Origin: JBFGJH01 sp041586155
GTDB lineage: Bacteria; Actinomycetota; Acidimicrobiia; Spongiisociales; JAENVV01
Assembly: GCA_041586155.1 (NCBI GenBank)
Contig: JBFHAT010000073.1
Location: 1 to 11,084, forward strand
Length of the DNA: 11,084 nt
Direction: 5' to 3'
Shown here: positions 1 through 6,339 of the stretch, piece by piece
How the letters are laid out: each line of letters begins with the position of its first letter
How positions within the stretch are numbered: the first letter of the stretch is position 1
Made by a program: the position numbers and the translations under genes
Notes under the pieces: model-generated
Seen by the model: only the letters and a program-made list of their open reading frames with translations
Databases searched by the model: none
Told to the model about the DNA's origin: nothing

Positions 1-90
1 GCGATTCGGCGCCAACGTCACGCCATCGCAACAACGGCGGCGGTGGTCACGCTCGTGACCGTCGCTTTGGGATTCGTCGCCGGATCGTGA
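1..90 (+). CDS. C-terminal fragment of a membrane protein (runs in from left edge)
   Basis: Frame 1 is open from the window edge to a TGA at 88-90 and reads as a basic stretch (AIRRQRHAIA) followed by about 18 hydrophobic residues ending LGFVAGS. This looks like the last transmembrane helix of an integral membrane protein, with a positively charged loop before it. Only 29 codons are visible, so neither family nor start can be given. It ends 18 bp before the stop of the convergent hydroxyproline dehydratase-like gene. A transporter would fit next to a catabolic operon, but nothing visible proves that. It could also be a chance open frame, since 29 codons is short. Confidence 0.45.
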   Translation, partial: AIRRQRHAIATTAAVVTLVTVALGFVAGS

Positions 91-108
91 CCTTGCGTTG
101 GTGCGGGA

Positions 109-1137
109 TCAGCGGAGCAGGAAACCGGCCCCCAGCTCGTCGTGGGGATCGACCAGGAATCGGTTGACTCCAACCACATCGGCCGAGCCGGTCACGGCCG
201 GAATGATCGCGTCTCGACCCGCCACCTTCGTCATTGCGACGATTTGGCCGCCGAACACCGACGCCGGGCCGAGAATGCTCTCGACGCGGATGGAGTCGCC
301 GACTTTCATTTCGCCGCGGGCGGCCAGAATGGCCAGCCGAGCCGACACGCCGGTGCCGGTCGGGGAGCGATCGGCCTCATCGTCGGCGAACACGCAGAGG
401 TTCCGGCTGTGGTTGACGGGATCCACCGGCTGGTCGGTCACGATGACCCCGTAGATGAACTCCAGGTCGGAGTGGTCGGGGTGGTGGACATGGACGTTGC
501 TCATTGCCGACTTGATCCGATGGCAAAGGTCGACGATCTCGGCAACCGGATGGTCGAGCGTGAAGCCGGCGGCGGCAGCCTCCACCACCGCATAGAAGGC
601 GCCTCCGAAACCGATGTCGACCGGTACCTGACCGATCCCCGGCACCTCCACCACGAGGTCGAGGGCAGCGGCGAAGCTGGGCACATTGTGAAATGTCACC
701 GATTCGACTTCGCCGTCGTCGGCGCGATCGACGCCTGCGACGACGAGGCCAGCGGGCGTGTCGAACCGGATCTCCAGGGGAGCCCCGGCAAATTGGGCGA
801 GGGCGGTGGCGACGGCAATGATTCCATGACCGCACATCGTGCTGAAGCCCTCGTTGTGCATGAACAGGATGCCGTGGTGACTGTCGGGCCTTTCCGGCTC
901 CGTCAGGACCGCTCCATACATGTCGCGGTGGCCGCGCGGCTCCCACATCAATGCGCGCCGGAGATGGTCGAGGTGCCGCTGGGCGTACGCTCTCTTTTCC
1001 AAGATCGTCGTTCCTGGTGTGCGGGGCCAGCCGTCGATGATGAGCCGCAGTGGCTCGCCGCCGGTGTGGAGGTCGAGGGTGGTGATGAGGCCAGGGGCGT
1101 TTTCGATCAGCTCGAGCCGCCACTCCATGCCGCTCAC
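109..1137 (-). CDS. Proline racemase superfamily enzyme, probable trans-3-hydroxy-L-proline dehydratase
   Basis: 342 aa from a GTG at 1137; an in-frame ATG at 1128 (MEWRLEL) is the alternative. GTG is preferred because it overlaps the stop of the upstream flavoprotein gene (GTGA), a classic translational-coupling arrangement. The family signature is complete: DLHTGGEPLR near residues 22-31, the first active-site motif MCGHG (Cys102) and the second motif SPTGTG (258-263). Proline racemases and 4-hydroxyproline 2-epimerases have Cys in both motifs. Here the second is Thr260, the Cys/Thr pair known from human L3HYPDH and bacterial trans-3-hydroxy-L-proline dehydratases (EC 4.2.1.77). Those enzymes remove water to give delta1-pyrroline-2-carboxylate, which a ketimine reductase then turns into proline; no such reductase is visible here. 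Length is normal for the family (about 310-350 aa) and the protein is cytoplasmic. The superfamily and the Cys-to-Thr change are seen directly; the exact substrate is inferred. Confidence 0.85.
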   Translation of the reverse strand: MSGMEWRLELIENAPGLITTLDLHTGGEPLRLIIDGWPRTPGTTILEKRAYAQRHLDHLRRALMWEPRGHRDMYGAVLTEPERPDSHHGILFMHNEGFSTMCGHGIIAVATALAQFAGAPLEIRFDTPAGLVVAGVDRADDGEVESVTFHNVPSFAAALDLVVEVPGIGQVPVDIGFGGAFYAVVEAAAAGFTLDHPVAEIVDLCHRIKSAMSNVHVHHPDHSDLEFIYGVIVTDQPVDPVNHSRNLCVFADDEADRSPTGTGVSARLAILAARGEMKVGDSIRVESILGPASVFGGQIVAMTKVAGRDAIIPAVTGSADVVGVNRFLVDPHDELGAGFLLR

Positions 1138-3107
1138 AGCGCGATACCCAACCGGCGGCCTTCGTAGAAGGCGAGGCTGGCGCGCCGGGGTGCAACGCAG
1201 TCGCCCACGGCCCGGAAGGCGGTGTCGGCCGCATCGAGATCTGCCATGAGGCGGGTGCGGGAGGTGGGCGTCTCTGCCACCACCACGGCGTCGAACGCCT
1301 CCCCCCAGGTGTCTCCGGTGAGCGTCGACCGAAGCGACGCATGACCGTCCTCCCATGAGAGCAGCACCGTGTTGGGGATCATGGCGCCACCGGCTCCCGC
1401 GAATCGAGCCCGGGCGGGCACGTCGGCTGCGCTGTGAAACAACCCGGCGCCGACGACCGGCGCCGACGTGACGATCGAGACGGCGGAGCCTGACTCCTGC
1501 AGAAAGAGCGCGGTGCCGATGCCTCTCCAATCTCCGAGATCGTCGAGGAGCAGCACCCTGCCTTGCGGTGCTGCCGATCCGTCCAGCACCTCATGGACGG
1601 ACCAAGTAGAGGCGGCGCCCGGCAACTCGTCGGCAAGGGGTAGCGCCCGCTGGAAGCCGCGCTTCGACGGAGCGGCGCCGGTCGCCACCACGATCTCTTC
1701 CGCACCGAACTCGAGAATCTCCCGCACCGTGAGCGTCGTTCCGAGGCGAACGTCGACTTCGAGCTCGTCGAGCTGACGGGCGTACCAGTCGAGTAGGTCG
1801 AGGATCTGCGTCCGGCTCGGCTGGAGACCGGCGAGGCGAAACTGTCCTCCCAGCTCGCCGAGACGCTCGACCAGGGTCACCTCGTGGCCGCGAGCTGCCG
1901 CGACGCGAGCGGTCTCGAGCCCGGCCGGCCCGCCGCCGATCACCAGGACGGTGCCGGGGTCGGTTGCGGGCGTGAATCGGTCGCCGCCCCACATGAACTC
2001 TCGGCCCGCCGACGGGTTGACCAGGCAAGAGATCCAGTAGTCCCGGGACCGGCGACCCCAACACAACTGGTTGCAGGAGATGCACGGCCTGACGTCCCCG
2101 GGCTTCCCCTTCCGTGCCTTCTCCACCAGGTGGGGGTCGGCAATCTGTCCACGGACGATCGACACCATGTCGGCCTGATTTGCCGCCAGCACCTCCTCGG
2201 CCGCGGCCGGAGTGCGGATGTGGCTCTCGGCTTGGACTGCGGCGTGGTCCACCGCCTTCTTCAGGGCAGCGGCGAAGGGAACCCCGAGCTTCTGCGGATA
2301 CAACGACGTGGGCATCAGCTTGTAGAAGTCGAAGTAGCTGCCGGTGCCGCATGTCACATAGTCCATGAGCCGGCGCTCGTCGTGCCACCCCACGATCTCG
2401 ACCATGTCGTCGATCGACAGGGCGGCATCGGACTCGGGATCGACATTGACGGCCAATCCGATGATGAAGTCGTCGCCGCATGCCGCTCGGATCCGCTCCA
2501 GAACCGTGCGCGAAAAGCGCATGCGGTTGGCGAACGTGCCTCCCCAGCGGTCCGTGCGGCGGTTGGACCACGGCGTCCAGAACTGGTCGACGACGGCGTG
2601 GTAGGCGGCGAACACCTCGATGCCGTCGAAGCCGCAGCGCTTCGCCCGGGACGCGGCGCGGGCGAAGCCGTCGATCAGCTCGGCGATCTCGTGCTCCGAC
2701 ATTGCGTGGCTGCCGTCGGCGTCGTGATAGGACGGAAGGCCCGATGGCGACCAGTTGGGTGCGAATGAGTTGTCGGCGTCGCCGTGCTGGCCCACGTGAT
2801 AGAGCTGATGGATCATCACCACCTCTCCCGCTTCGCGACACGCCTCGGTCAGGCCGCGGAAATGAGGGACGATGGCATCGTCGTCGACGAGGAAATTGCC
2901 TCGAGTGAGCACGGCGGTCTGATGAACGGGAACGGGCTCGACGACGATCATTCCTGCCCCTCCCAGCGCCCGCTCGCGGTAATAAGCGATGTGGCGCTCC
3001 GCGGGAACGCCGCCTTCCGCCATGTTGGCGGTGTGGGCGCCGAAGTTGATGCGGCTCCGAAGGGTCTTGTGTCGGAGCTGAAGCGGTTCGAAGACGTGCG
3101 GGAACAC
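1134..3107 (-). CDS. FMN/[4Fe-4S]/FAD oxidoreductase of the OYE / trimethylamine dehydrogenase / dienoyl-CoA reductase group
   Basis: 657 aa from a GTG at 3107. Residues 1-340 are an OYE-type FMN TIM barrel: start VFEPLQLRHKTLRSRI, core motif AAYHAVVDQFWTPWSNRRTD at 167-186, then IVRGQIADPHLVEKA. An iron-sulfur motif follows (C342-x2-C345-x3-C349-x11-C361), with the spacing found in 2,4-dienoyl-CoA reductase and trimethylamine dehydrogenase. Residues 385-657 form the FAD/NAD(P)-binding half, with GGGPAG at 391-396 and the C-terminal VGDCVAPR at 634-641. The barrel motif reads DQFWTP where dienoyl-CoA reductases usually have NQFLSP, as I recall from N-methyl amine demethylases of the DgcA/StcD type. 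Coupling to a hydroxyproline-type dehydratase also favours an N-demethylase, but substrate is inference. A mycofactocin-associated OYE/FadH enzyme is another option. No Shine-Dalgarno is visible; TAACAT lies 8 nt before the GTG, so the mRNA may be leaderless. Confidence 0.85.
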   Translation of the reverse strand: MFPHVFEPLQLRHKTLRSRINFGAHTANMAEGGVPAERHIAYYRERALGGAGMIVVEPVPVHQTAVLTRGNFLVDDDAIVPHFRGLTEACREAGEVVMIHQLYHVGQHGDADNSFAPNWSPSGLPSYHDADGSHAMSEHEIAELIDGFARAASRAKRCGFDGIEVFAAYHAVVDQFWTPWSNRRTDRWGGTFANRMRFSRTVLERIRAACGDDFIIGLAVNVDPESDAALSIDDMVEIVGWHDERRLMDYVTCGTGSYFDFYKLMPTSLYPQKLGVPFAAALKKAVDHAAVQAESHIRTPAAAEEVLAANQADMVSIVRGQIADPHLVEKARKGKPGDVRPCISCNQLCWGRRSRDYWISCLVNPSAGREFMWGGDRFTPATDPGTVLVIGGGPAGLETARVAAARGHEVTLVERLGELGGQFRLAGLQPSRTQILDLLDWYARQLDELEVDVRLGTTLTVREILEFGAEEIVVATGAAPSKRGFQRALPLADELPGAASTWSVHEVLDGSAAPQGRVLLLDDLGDWRGIGTALFLQESGSAVSIVTSAPVVGAGLFHSAADVPARARFAGAGGAMIPNTVLLSWEDGHASLRSTLTGDTWGEAFDAVVVAETPTSRTRLMADLDAADTAFRAVGDCVAPRRASLAFYEGRRLGIAL

Positions 3108-3168
3108 CGAGGGCGATGTTACCGACCACCCATGCCGGCGCGACTCGAACGATGGCAGGAGTGGTCAC
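3108..3168. promoter_or_regulatory. Divergent intergenic region with candidate leaderless -10 box for the flavoprotein operon
   Basis: This 61-bp gap separates the minus-strand oxidoreductase operon from the plus-strand nitrobindin-like gene, so both promoters must lie here or inside the genes. On the minus strand TAACAT (3121-3116) fits the actinobacterial TANNNT -10 element and ends 8 nt before the GTG start, as in leaderless genes. No -35 box is convincing. On the plus strand AGGAG (3157-3161) is the Shine-Dalgarno of the nitrobindin gene, 7 nt before its ATG. The close packing means the two promoters could interfere with each other. Confidence 0.3.
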
Positions 3169-3660
3169 ATGGCTAGCGTCGCGGGCATGACGTCGGCGCT
3201 CCATCCCGAGATCAGCCACCTCCAGTTCGTGTTGGGCACGTGGCGTGGGACAGGCGAGGGACGGTATCCGACCATCCAATCGTTCCGTTACCGGGAAGAG
3301 GTCACCTTCACCCACAACGGCAAGCCCTTCATCGCGTACGCGCAGAAAACCAAAGGGGAAGACGGGGAGCCTCTCCACGCCGAGACCGGGTATCTGCGGC
3401 CGGTCGGCCTCGACCAGGTGGAGCTGATCATCGCCCAACCGACCGGGGTCACTGAGATCCACGTGGGGTCCGTCGCCGACGGCACCTTGGCGCTCGCCGC
3501 TCGCGAAGTCGGCGTCAGCCCGACCGCCAAGTCGGTCACCGCGGTGCGCCGCACATTGCGTTTCGAAGGACCGATGCTTCGCTACCGGCTGGAGATGGCT
3601 GCGGTCGGCCAGCCGCTCCAGTTCCACTTGGAAGCAGAGCTGGAGCGGGTCGCCGAGTAG
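3169..3660 (+). CDS. Nitrobindin-like heme-binding beta-barrel protein (THAP4 C-terminal / DUF1794 family)
   Basis: 163 aa. The ATG at 3169 is chosen because AGGAG lies 7 nt upstream; a second ATG at 3187 is possible. Nitrobindins are 10-stranded beta-barrels that bind ferric heme through a C-terminal His and can scavenge NO or isomerise peroxynitrite to nitrate. The hallmarks are visible: FVLGTWRGTGEG (20-31) with the GxWxGxGxG-type motif, then YREEVTFTHNGKPFIAY, the block GYLRPVG, and the C-terminal QPLQFHLEAELERV, in which His153 is the expected axial heme ligand. Length matches M. tuberculosis Rv2717c-type proteins (about 160 aa). It is divergent from the Fe-S flavoprotein operon and convergent with the PhzF gene. 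A protective role for the neighbouring Fe-S enzyme is conceivable but not shown. The protein has no signal peptide, so it should be cytoplasmic. Confidence 0.88.
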   Translation: MASVAGMTSALHPEISHLQFVLGTWRGTGEGRYPTIQSFRYREEVTFTHNGKPFIAYAQKTKGEDGEPLHAETGYLRPVGLDQVELIIAQPTGVTEIHVGSVADGTLALAAREVGVSPTAKSVTAVRRTLRFEGPMLRYRLEMAAVGQPLQFHLEAELERVAE

Positions 3661-3737
3661 CGGCGGAGCGTCGTCAGCCTTCGACGAACTCGCGGCACGT
3701 CTATCGGTCGAGGGAACTTGCCGAGGAACACCTCCGG

Positions 3738-4580
3738 TCAGGCAGGCAAGTCGACGGCGGTGCCCGACACGACGATCCCGCCTTCAGCGGGGATGTCGAC
3801 GGTCAACAGGCTGGGCCGGCCCATCGTCTCCCCTTGGTGGATGGCCAGTGTTGCCGGGGCGGCGAGGAGACCGGCATCGCGGAGATAACCCCCCAGTGCT
3901 GCGGCCGCGGCCCCCGTCGCCGGGTCCTCGACGATGCCTCCGACCGGAAAGGGATTTCGCGACTGAAAGGTGTGCTCGGCTTGCCTCCAGACGAGCTGCA
4001 CGGTCGTGAAATCCTCGTCGAGCATGAGGCGTTGAAGGCGATCGAAGTCGTAGTCGAGGTTCTCCAGCCGCCTGGGTGTCGCCGCCGCCAGCACCAAATG
4101 CCAGTTTCCGGCGAATGCGGCTGCGGCGGGAATGGTCGGATCTAGGTCGGCAGTTGCCCAGCCGAGCGCGGCCAGCGCCTCGGCGACGACTTCTGCGCGG
4201 GCGGGCTCGTGACGCGGTTCGACCGACGTGAGCGCAGCCCGTACCTCGCCGTTGTTCGTCGTGACGGCGACGGGAATCGTTCCGACGGGACTCGCGAGCT
4301 CGTAGGTCCCGGGCCCTTCGGACTTGCCCAGTAGCACCCCGGCAGCGATCGTGGCGTGGCCGCAGAAGGGCACCTCCGCCATTGGGCTGAAATATCGGAT
4401 GGTTCGGGCACGGCCGCTCGTCGGCGCCAGGAAGGCGGTCTCGGAGAACCCGAGCTCGGCGGCTACGGTCAGCATGGTCTCGGAGGAGGGCATTTCATCG
4501 CCGATCCACACGCCGGCGGGGTTGCCACCCAGCGGGTCCTGTGTGAATGCGGTCATCCGGTGAAGTGAGCCCGAGGCCAT
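3738..4580 (-). CDS. PhzF family protein (phenazine biosynthesis PhzF-like isomerase/epimerase fold)
   Basis: 280 aa from the ATG at 4580 (MASGSLHRMTAFTQ). Upstream in-frame residues to 4652 are Arg-rich and do not match the family, which normally opens right before the VDAFT..PFGGNPA block, seen here as MTAFTQDPLGGNPAGV. An ATG at 4556 is an alternative start; neither has a clear Shine-Dalgarno. The three PhzF catalytic positions are present: Glu47 in GFSETAF (44-50), His75 in CGHAT (73-77) and Asp219 in EDPATGAAA. The family has the diaminopimelate-epimerase fold without the two catalytic Cys. PhzF itself isomerises trans-2,3-dihydro-3-hydroxyanthranilate, but most genomic members sit outside phenazine clusters and have no known substrate. 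No other phenazine gene is in the window, so a phenazine role is unlikely. It converges on the nitrobindin gene with a 77-bp gap in which I see no good terminator. Confidence 0.88.
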   Translation of the reverse strand: MASGSLHRMTAFTQDPLGGNPAGVWIGDEMPSSETMLTVAAELGFSETAFLAPTSGRARTIRYFSPMAEVPFCGHATIAAGVLLGKSEGPGTYELASPVGTIPVAVTTNNGEVRAALTSVEPRHEPARAEVVAEALAALGWATADLDPTIPAAAAFAGNWHLVLAAATPRRLENLDYDFDRLQRLMLDEDFTTVQLVWRQAEHTFQSRNPFPVGGIVEDPATGAAAAALGGYLRDAGLLAAPATLAIHQGETMGRPSLLTVDIPAEGGIVVSGTAVDLPA

Positions 4581-4871
4581 GTCGTAGATTCGCGCACGCT
4601 GTCGGGGAACACAACGGACAGGCGCAGCGTTGCGTGATGCGTCGGCGCGCAACAGGTCACTCCTCGTGGCTTCCGTCTCGAACTTTCGGTAGTTATCGGG
4701 GTATAGACCGAGAGCAACCTAAGGAACGTCTTCGGTGAGGTTTTGGGGTGGGCGTGCGGGGGTAGGTCGTTTGCAGGTGACTGGTCACCTCGGAGCAATT
4801 GGAAATAGTGCAACCGAATCATCAAGTGCATACGTCATAACGCCGACAGATAAGTAAGACAGGAGACGGCA
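4581..4871. other. 291-bp divergent intergenic region
   Basis: This lies between the start of the PhzF gene (minus) and the start of the 93-aa protein gene (plus). It becomes more AT-rich toward the plus-strand gene. Visible elements are the perfect palindrome at 4775-4790 (own entry), the Shine-Dalgarno AGGAG at 4861-4865, and GGGTAT at 4699-4704. That last sequence would fit a SigB-type -10, but it has no GTTT box at the right distance. CATAAC (4836-4841) is a weak -10 candidate with no matching -35. No convincing ORF with an RBS was found inside. Confidence 0.4.
4775..4790. promoter_or_regulatory. 16-bp palindrome, candidate operator
   Basis: AGGTGACTGGTCACCT is an inverted repeat with perfect 7-bp arms (AGGTGAC/GTCACCT) and a 2-nt centre. 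It sits in the divergent region 82 bp before the start of the 93-aa protein gene and about 195 bp before the PhzF start. Its size and symmetry fit a dimeric repressor site. It has no T-tract and the loop is too small for a terminator. The cognate regulator is unknown. Confidence 0.4.
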
Positions 4872-5153
4872 GTGAACGAATTCGCCAGAATCGATCCGAC
4901 CAAGGGACCGCACGCTGCCGCCGACCTCACCGACGACCAGGTCTACTACCTCGCCAAGTTGCTGCTCTGGGAAATGAGCGTCCGTCTCACCCAGCCCGAG
5001 TTCGAGGACCTCCTCGTCGATTTCGGCGAAGCCCGCGAGCACCTCGAGGAAGTGATCGTGAGCGTACGTGCGGAGCGCGACCGCATGGCATTCGAAGCGG
5101 ACGTGCTCGCCGACCTCGAACATCTCCCGGTCGCCCCTCGCGAAGCCGCCTGA
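4872..5153 (+). CDS. Small acidic protein of unknown function
   Basis: 93 aa from a GTG at 4872, supported by AGGAG at 4861-4865 (6-nt spacing). I do not recognise a family. The sequence begins MNEFARIDPTKGPHAAADLT and then looks all-helical and amphipathic: LTDDQVYYLAKLLLWEMSVRL (19-39), then FEDLLVDFGEAREHLEEVIVSVRAERDRMAFEADVLADLEHL (44-85). The second stretch is rich in Glu/Asp and could form a coiled coil or helical hairpin. There is no Cys, no signal peptide and no transmembrane segment, so it should be cytoplasmic. It stands alone, divergent from PhzF and convergent with the Septum_form gene, with a palindromic candidate operator upstream. A role as a small regulator or adaptor protein is possible but not supported by any motif. 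Good codon bias and RBS make it a likely real gene. Confidence 0.7.
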   Translation: MNEFARIDPTKGPHAAADLTDDQVYYLAKLLLWEMSVRLTQPEFEDLLVDFGEAREHLEEVIVSVRAERDRMAFEADVLADLEHLPVAPREAA

Positions 5154-5505
5154 AGGCTGATCGCCCCAGCTGGGTGACGGCTCGTCACATCACTCCAACT
5201 GTCTGACGACTGACCCGTTCGCTGAATGACCTGATCCGGCCGACCGAATCAACTCACACCGCGTGCATCAGCCACTCCGCTTGCCTTCATTCTCGACCAT
5301 TCCGCTTGCGGGGCGCCTCCCTTCAAACCTTGCGGTCAGCGAGTCGAGCTGGAGTCGGGAGGACGAGCCGACACCCCCGGCGACCACACCTCGGTATGAC
5401 CGGGGGCAGCTGGTGGGATGGTGATCACGAGGATTCCGGTGACGTCGGGACCAACCTCGCGGTGCCGGCTCCGAGGCGGCGCAGGCAACCGGAGGCGCAT
5501 CGGCG
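5154..5505. other. 352-bp convergent intergenic region rich in short palindromes
   Basis: No gene with a convincing RBS was found between the convergent ends of the 93-aa protein gene and the Septum_form gene. The region holds several inverted repeats: CCCAGCTGGG (5165-5174), GTGACG-GCT-CGTCAC (5174-5188), the pair CCCCCGG (5374-5380) and CCGGGGG (5400-5406) with a 19-nt loop, and GTGATCAC (5421-5428). The 5374-5406 pair could form a stem downstream of the minus-strand gene, but it has no T-tract on either strand. None can be called a terminator with confidence. Confidence 0.4.
5374..5406. repeat. Inverted repeat, possible weak terminator
   Basis: CCCCCGG (5374-5380) and CCGGGGG (5400-5406) are perfect 7-bp complementary arms around a 19-nt loop. 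The stem is all G/C and starts 100 bp past the stop of the minus-strand Septum_form gene. No run of T follows on either side, so intrinsic termination is doubtful. Confidence 0.3.
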
Positions 5506-6222
5506 TCAGCGGGCGGCTCCCTGCGCCGACTCGTCGAGGGTCGATCCCGGTTCGTACAGCACGCAGCGGATGTCTCGATCGCCGGCCTCCCAGTCCGCCT
5601 GAACGGGTCGGGCTGTCTCGTAGAAGTAGGCCGAGTCGTAGTAGTCGATGCCCACATAGGAAGCGAACAGGTCGTCACAGTAGACCTCGGAGAAGACATC
5701 CATCTCACTCGGGTAGTTGCTACCCGACGTCCATGGCACCATCCCGAACACCTCGTGCGTGTGGGTGTCGTTGCAGCTCACTCGCGTGTTGGATGCGGCG
5801 ATGTCGAAGCAGTCGCCGACGACCAGGTTCGTCACCGTCGTCCCGCCGAACAGTGGCGCACCACCGTCGGCTTCGAAGGATTCCGCGGCTCCCCTGAGGA
5901 GCACCGCGACGGCGATGACTGCCAGGACCACGAAGACGACGAAGCCAACTCCGACGCCGATCAGAACCTTGGCGGTGGTGGACATGCCCTGTCGCCCGCC
6001 CGGTGCCGGTGGCTCCGCCTGGGTGACGCCGACGGGAGCAGTGGGCGCAGAGCCCGCAGGTCGGAAGGGATTGCCGCCGAACGGGTCCCCCGTCCCGTAA
6101 GGGTCGGCGCCAACCATCGACGGCACAGGCTGTGATGCTGGTGTGATCCCGCAGGCGGGGCAGGCCGCTTGCACCGCAGCCGGCCTTTCCGCTCCGCAAT
6201 TCGCGCACGTGGAGTTCATCAT
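5506..6222 (-). CDS. Zinc-ribbon, single-pass membrane protein with Septum_form domain
   Basis: 238 aa from the ATG at 6222 (a second ATG at 6219 follows directly). In-frame ATGs at 6258 and 6270 would add up to 16 residues. The inner start is preferred because zinc-ribbon proteins of this type begin just before the first Cys pair, but its Shine-Dalgarno (GGGAG, 14 nt away) is poor. Order of parts: a zinc ribbon with C6-x2-C9 and C21-x2-C24, a Pro/Gly-rich linker to about residue 80, a hydrophobic helix at about 86-109, and an exported C-terminal domain. The C-terminal part has the Septum_form pattern: LVVGDCFD (133-140), a second Cys at 150, the THTHEVFG block (153-160), a third Cys at 182 and a fourth in DIRCVLY (Cys220). 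The four extracytoplasmic Cys probably form two disulfides. The family is common in actinobacteria; its link to septation rests on a few members and is weak. The gene is divergent from the CsbD-like gene. Confidence 0.78.
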   Translation of the reverse strand: MMNSTCANCGAERPAAVQAACPACGITPASQPVPSMVGADPYGTGDPFGGNPFRPAGSAPTAPVGVTQAEPPAPGGRQGMSTTAKVLIGVGVGFVVFVVLAVIAVAVLLRGAAESFEADGGAPLFGGTTVTNLVVGDCFDIAASNTRVSCNDTHTHEVFGMVPWTSGSNYPSEMDVFSEVYCDDLFASYVGIDYYDSAYFYETARPVQADWEAGDRDIRCVLYEPGSTLDESAQGAAR

Positions 6223-6280
6223 TCCCCCGGATTCGCTCCCTTTCTCTATCGGAGGCATCCCCGGCTGCATTGAGCGGAGT

Positions 6281-6306
6281 GTTTCAAAACCCGTCGATTT
6301 GGGTAC
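6281..6306 (+). promoter_or_regulatory. SigB/SigF-type promoter of the CsbD-like gene
   Basis: GTTTCA (6281-6286) and GGGTAC (6301-6306) are separated by 14 nt. The consensus for general-stress sigma factors of the SigB/SigF type is GTTTAA-N12-15-GGGTAT, so each box matches 5 of 6 bases at correct spacing. Transcription would start near 6313, leaving a short leader of about 27 nt that contains the strong Shine-Dalgarno AAGGAGG at 6326-6332. The downstream gene belongs to a family that is SigB-controlled in Bacillus subtilis, which supports the call independently. Confidence 0.65.
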
Positions 6307-6339
6307 TTACGAACTATCGGCAATCAAGGAGGATCCACC

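Noticed and set aside
142..1167. Long plus-strand open frame (341 codons) opposite the dehydratase gene
   Set aside because: It has no family motif and is exactly antisense to a gene with complete catalytic motifs; long antisense frames are normal in GC-rich DNA.
1884..2768. 294-codon plus-strand frame inside the flavoprotein gene
   Set aside because: Antisense shadow; the real minus-strand frame has FMN, Fe-S and FAD motifs in correct order.
1591..3627. 678-codon minus-strand frame across the flavoprotein and nitrobindin genes
   Set aside because: The product is Arg-rich low-complexity sequence with no motif, and it overlaps two well-supported genes in another frame or strand.
3661..3737. 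Terminator between the convergent nitrobindin and PhzF genes
   Set aside because: Only a weak TCGTC/GACGA pairing could be found, with no T-tract.
3738..4580. Phenazine biosynthesis cluster suggested by PhzF
   Set aside because: No other phz gene is present; stand-alone PhzF-family proteins are common and not linked to phenazines.
4581..4652. N-terminal extension of the PhzF protein to an upstream start at 4652
   Set aside because: The extra 24 residues are Arg/Ala-rich and absent from the family, which starts just before the GGNPAG block.
4699..4704. GGGTAT as a SigB-type -10 upstream of the 93-aa gene
   Set aside because: No GTTT-like -35 at 12-16 nt and the position is about 170 bp from the start codon.
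5421..5428. GTGATCAC as an operator
   Set aside because: An 8-bp palindrome is expected by chance in a window of this size and it is not placed near a start.
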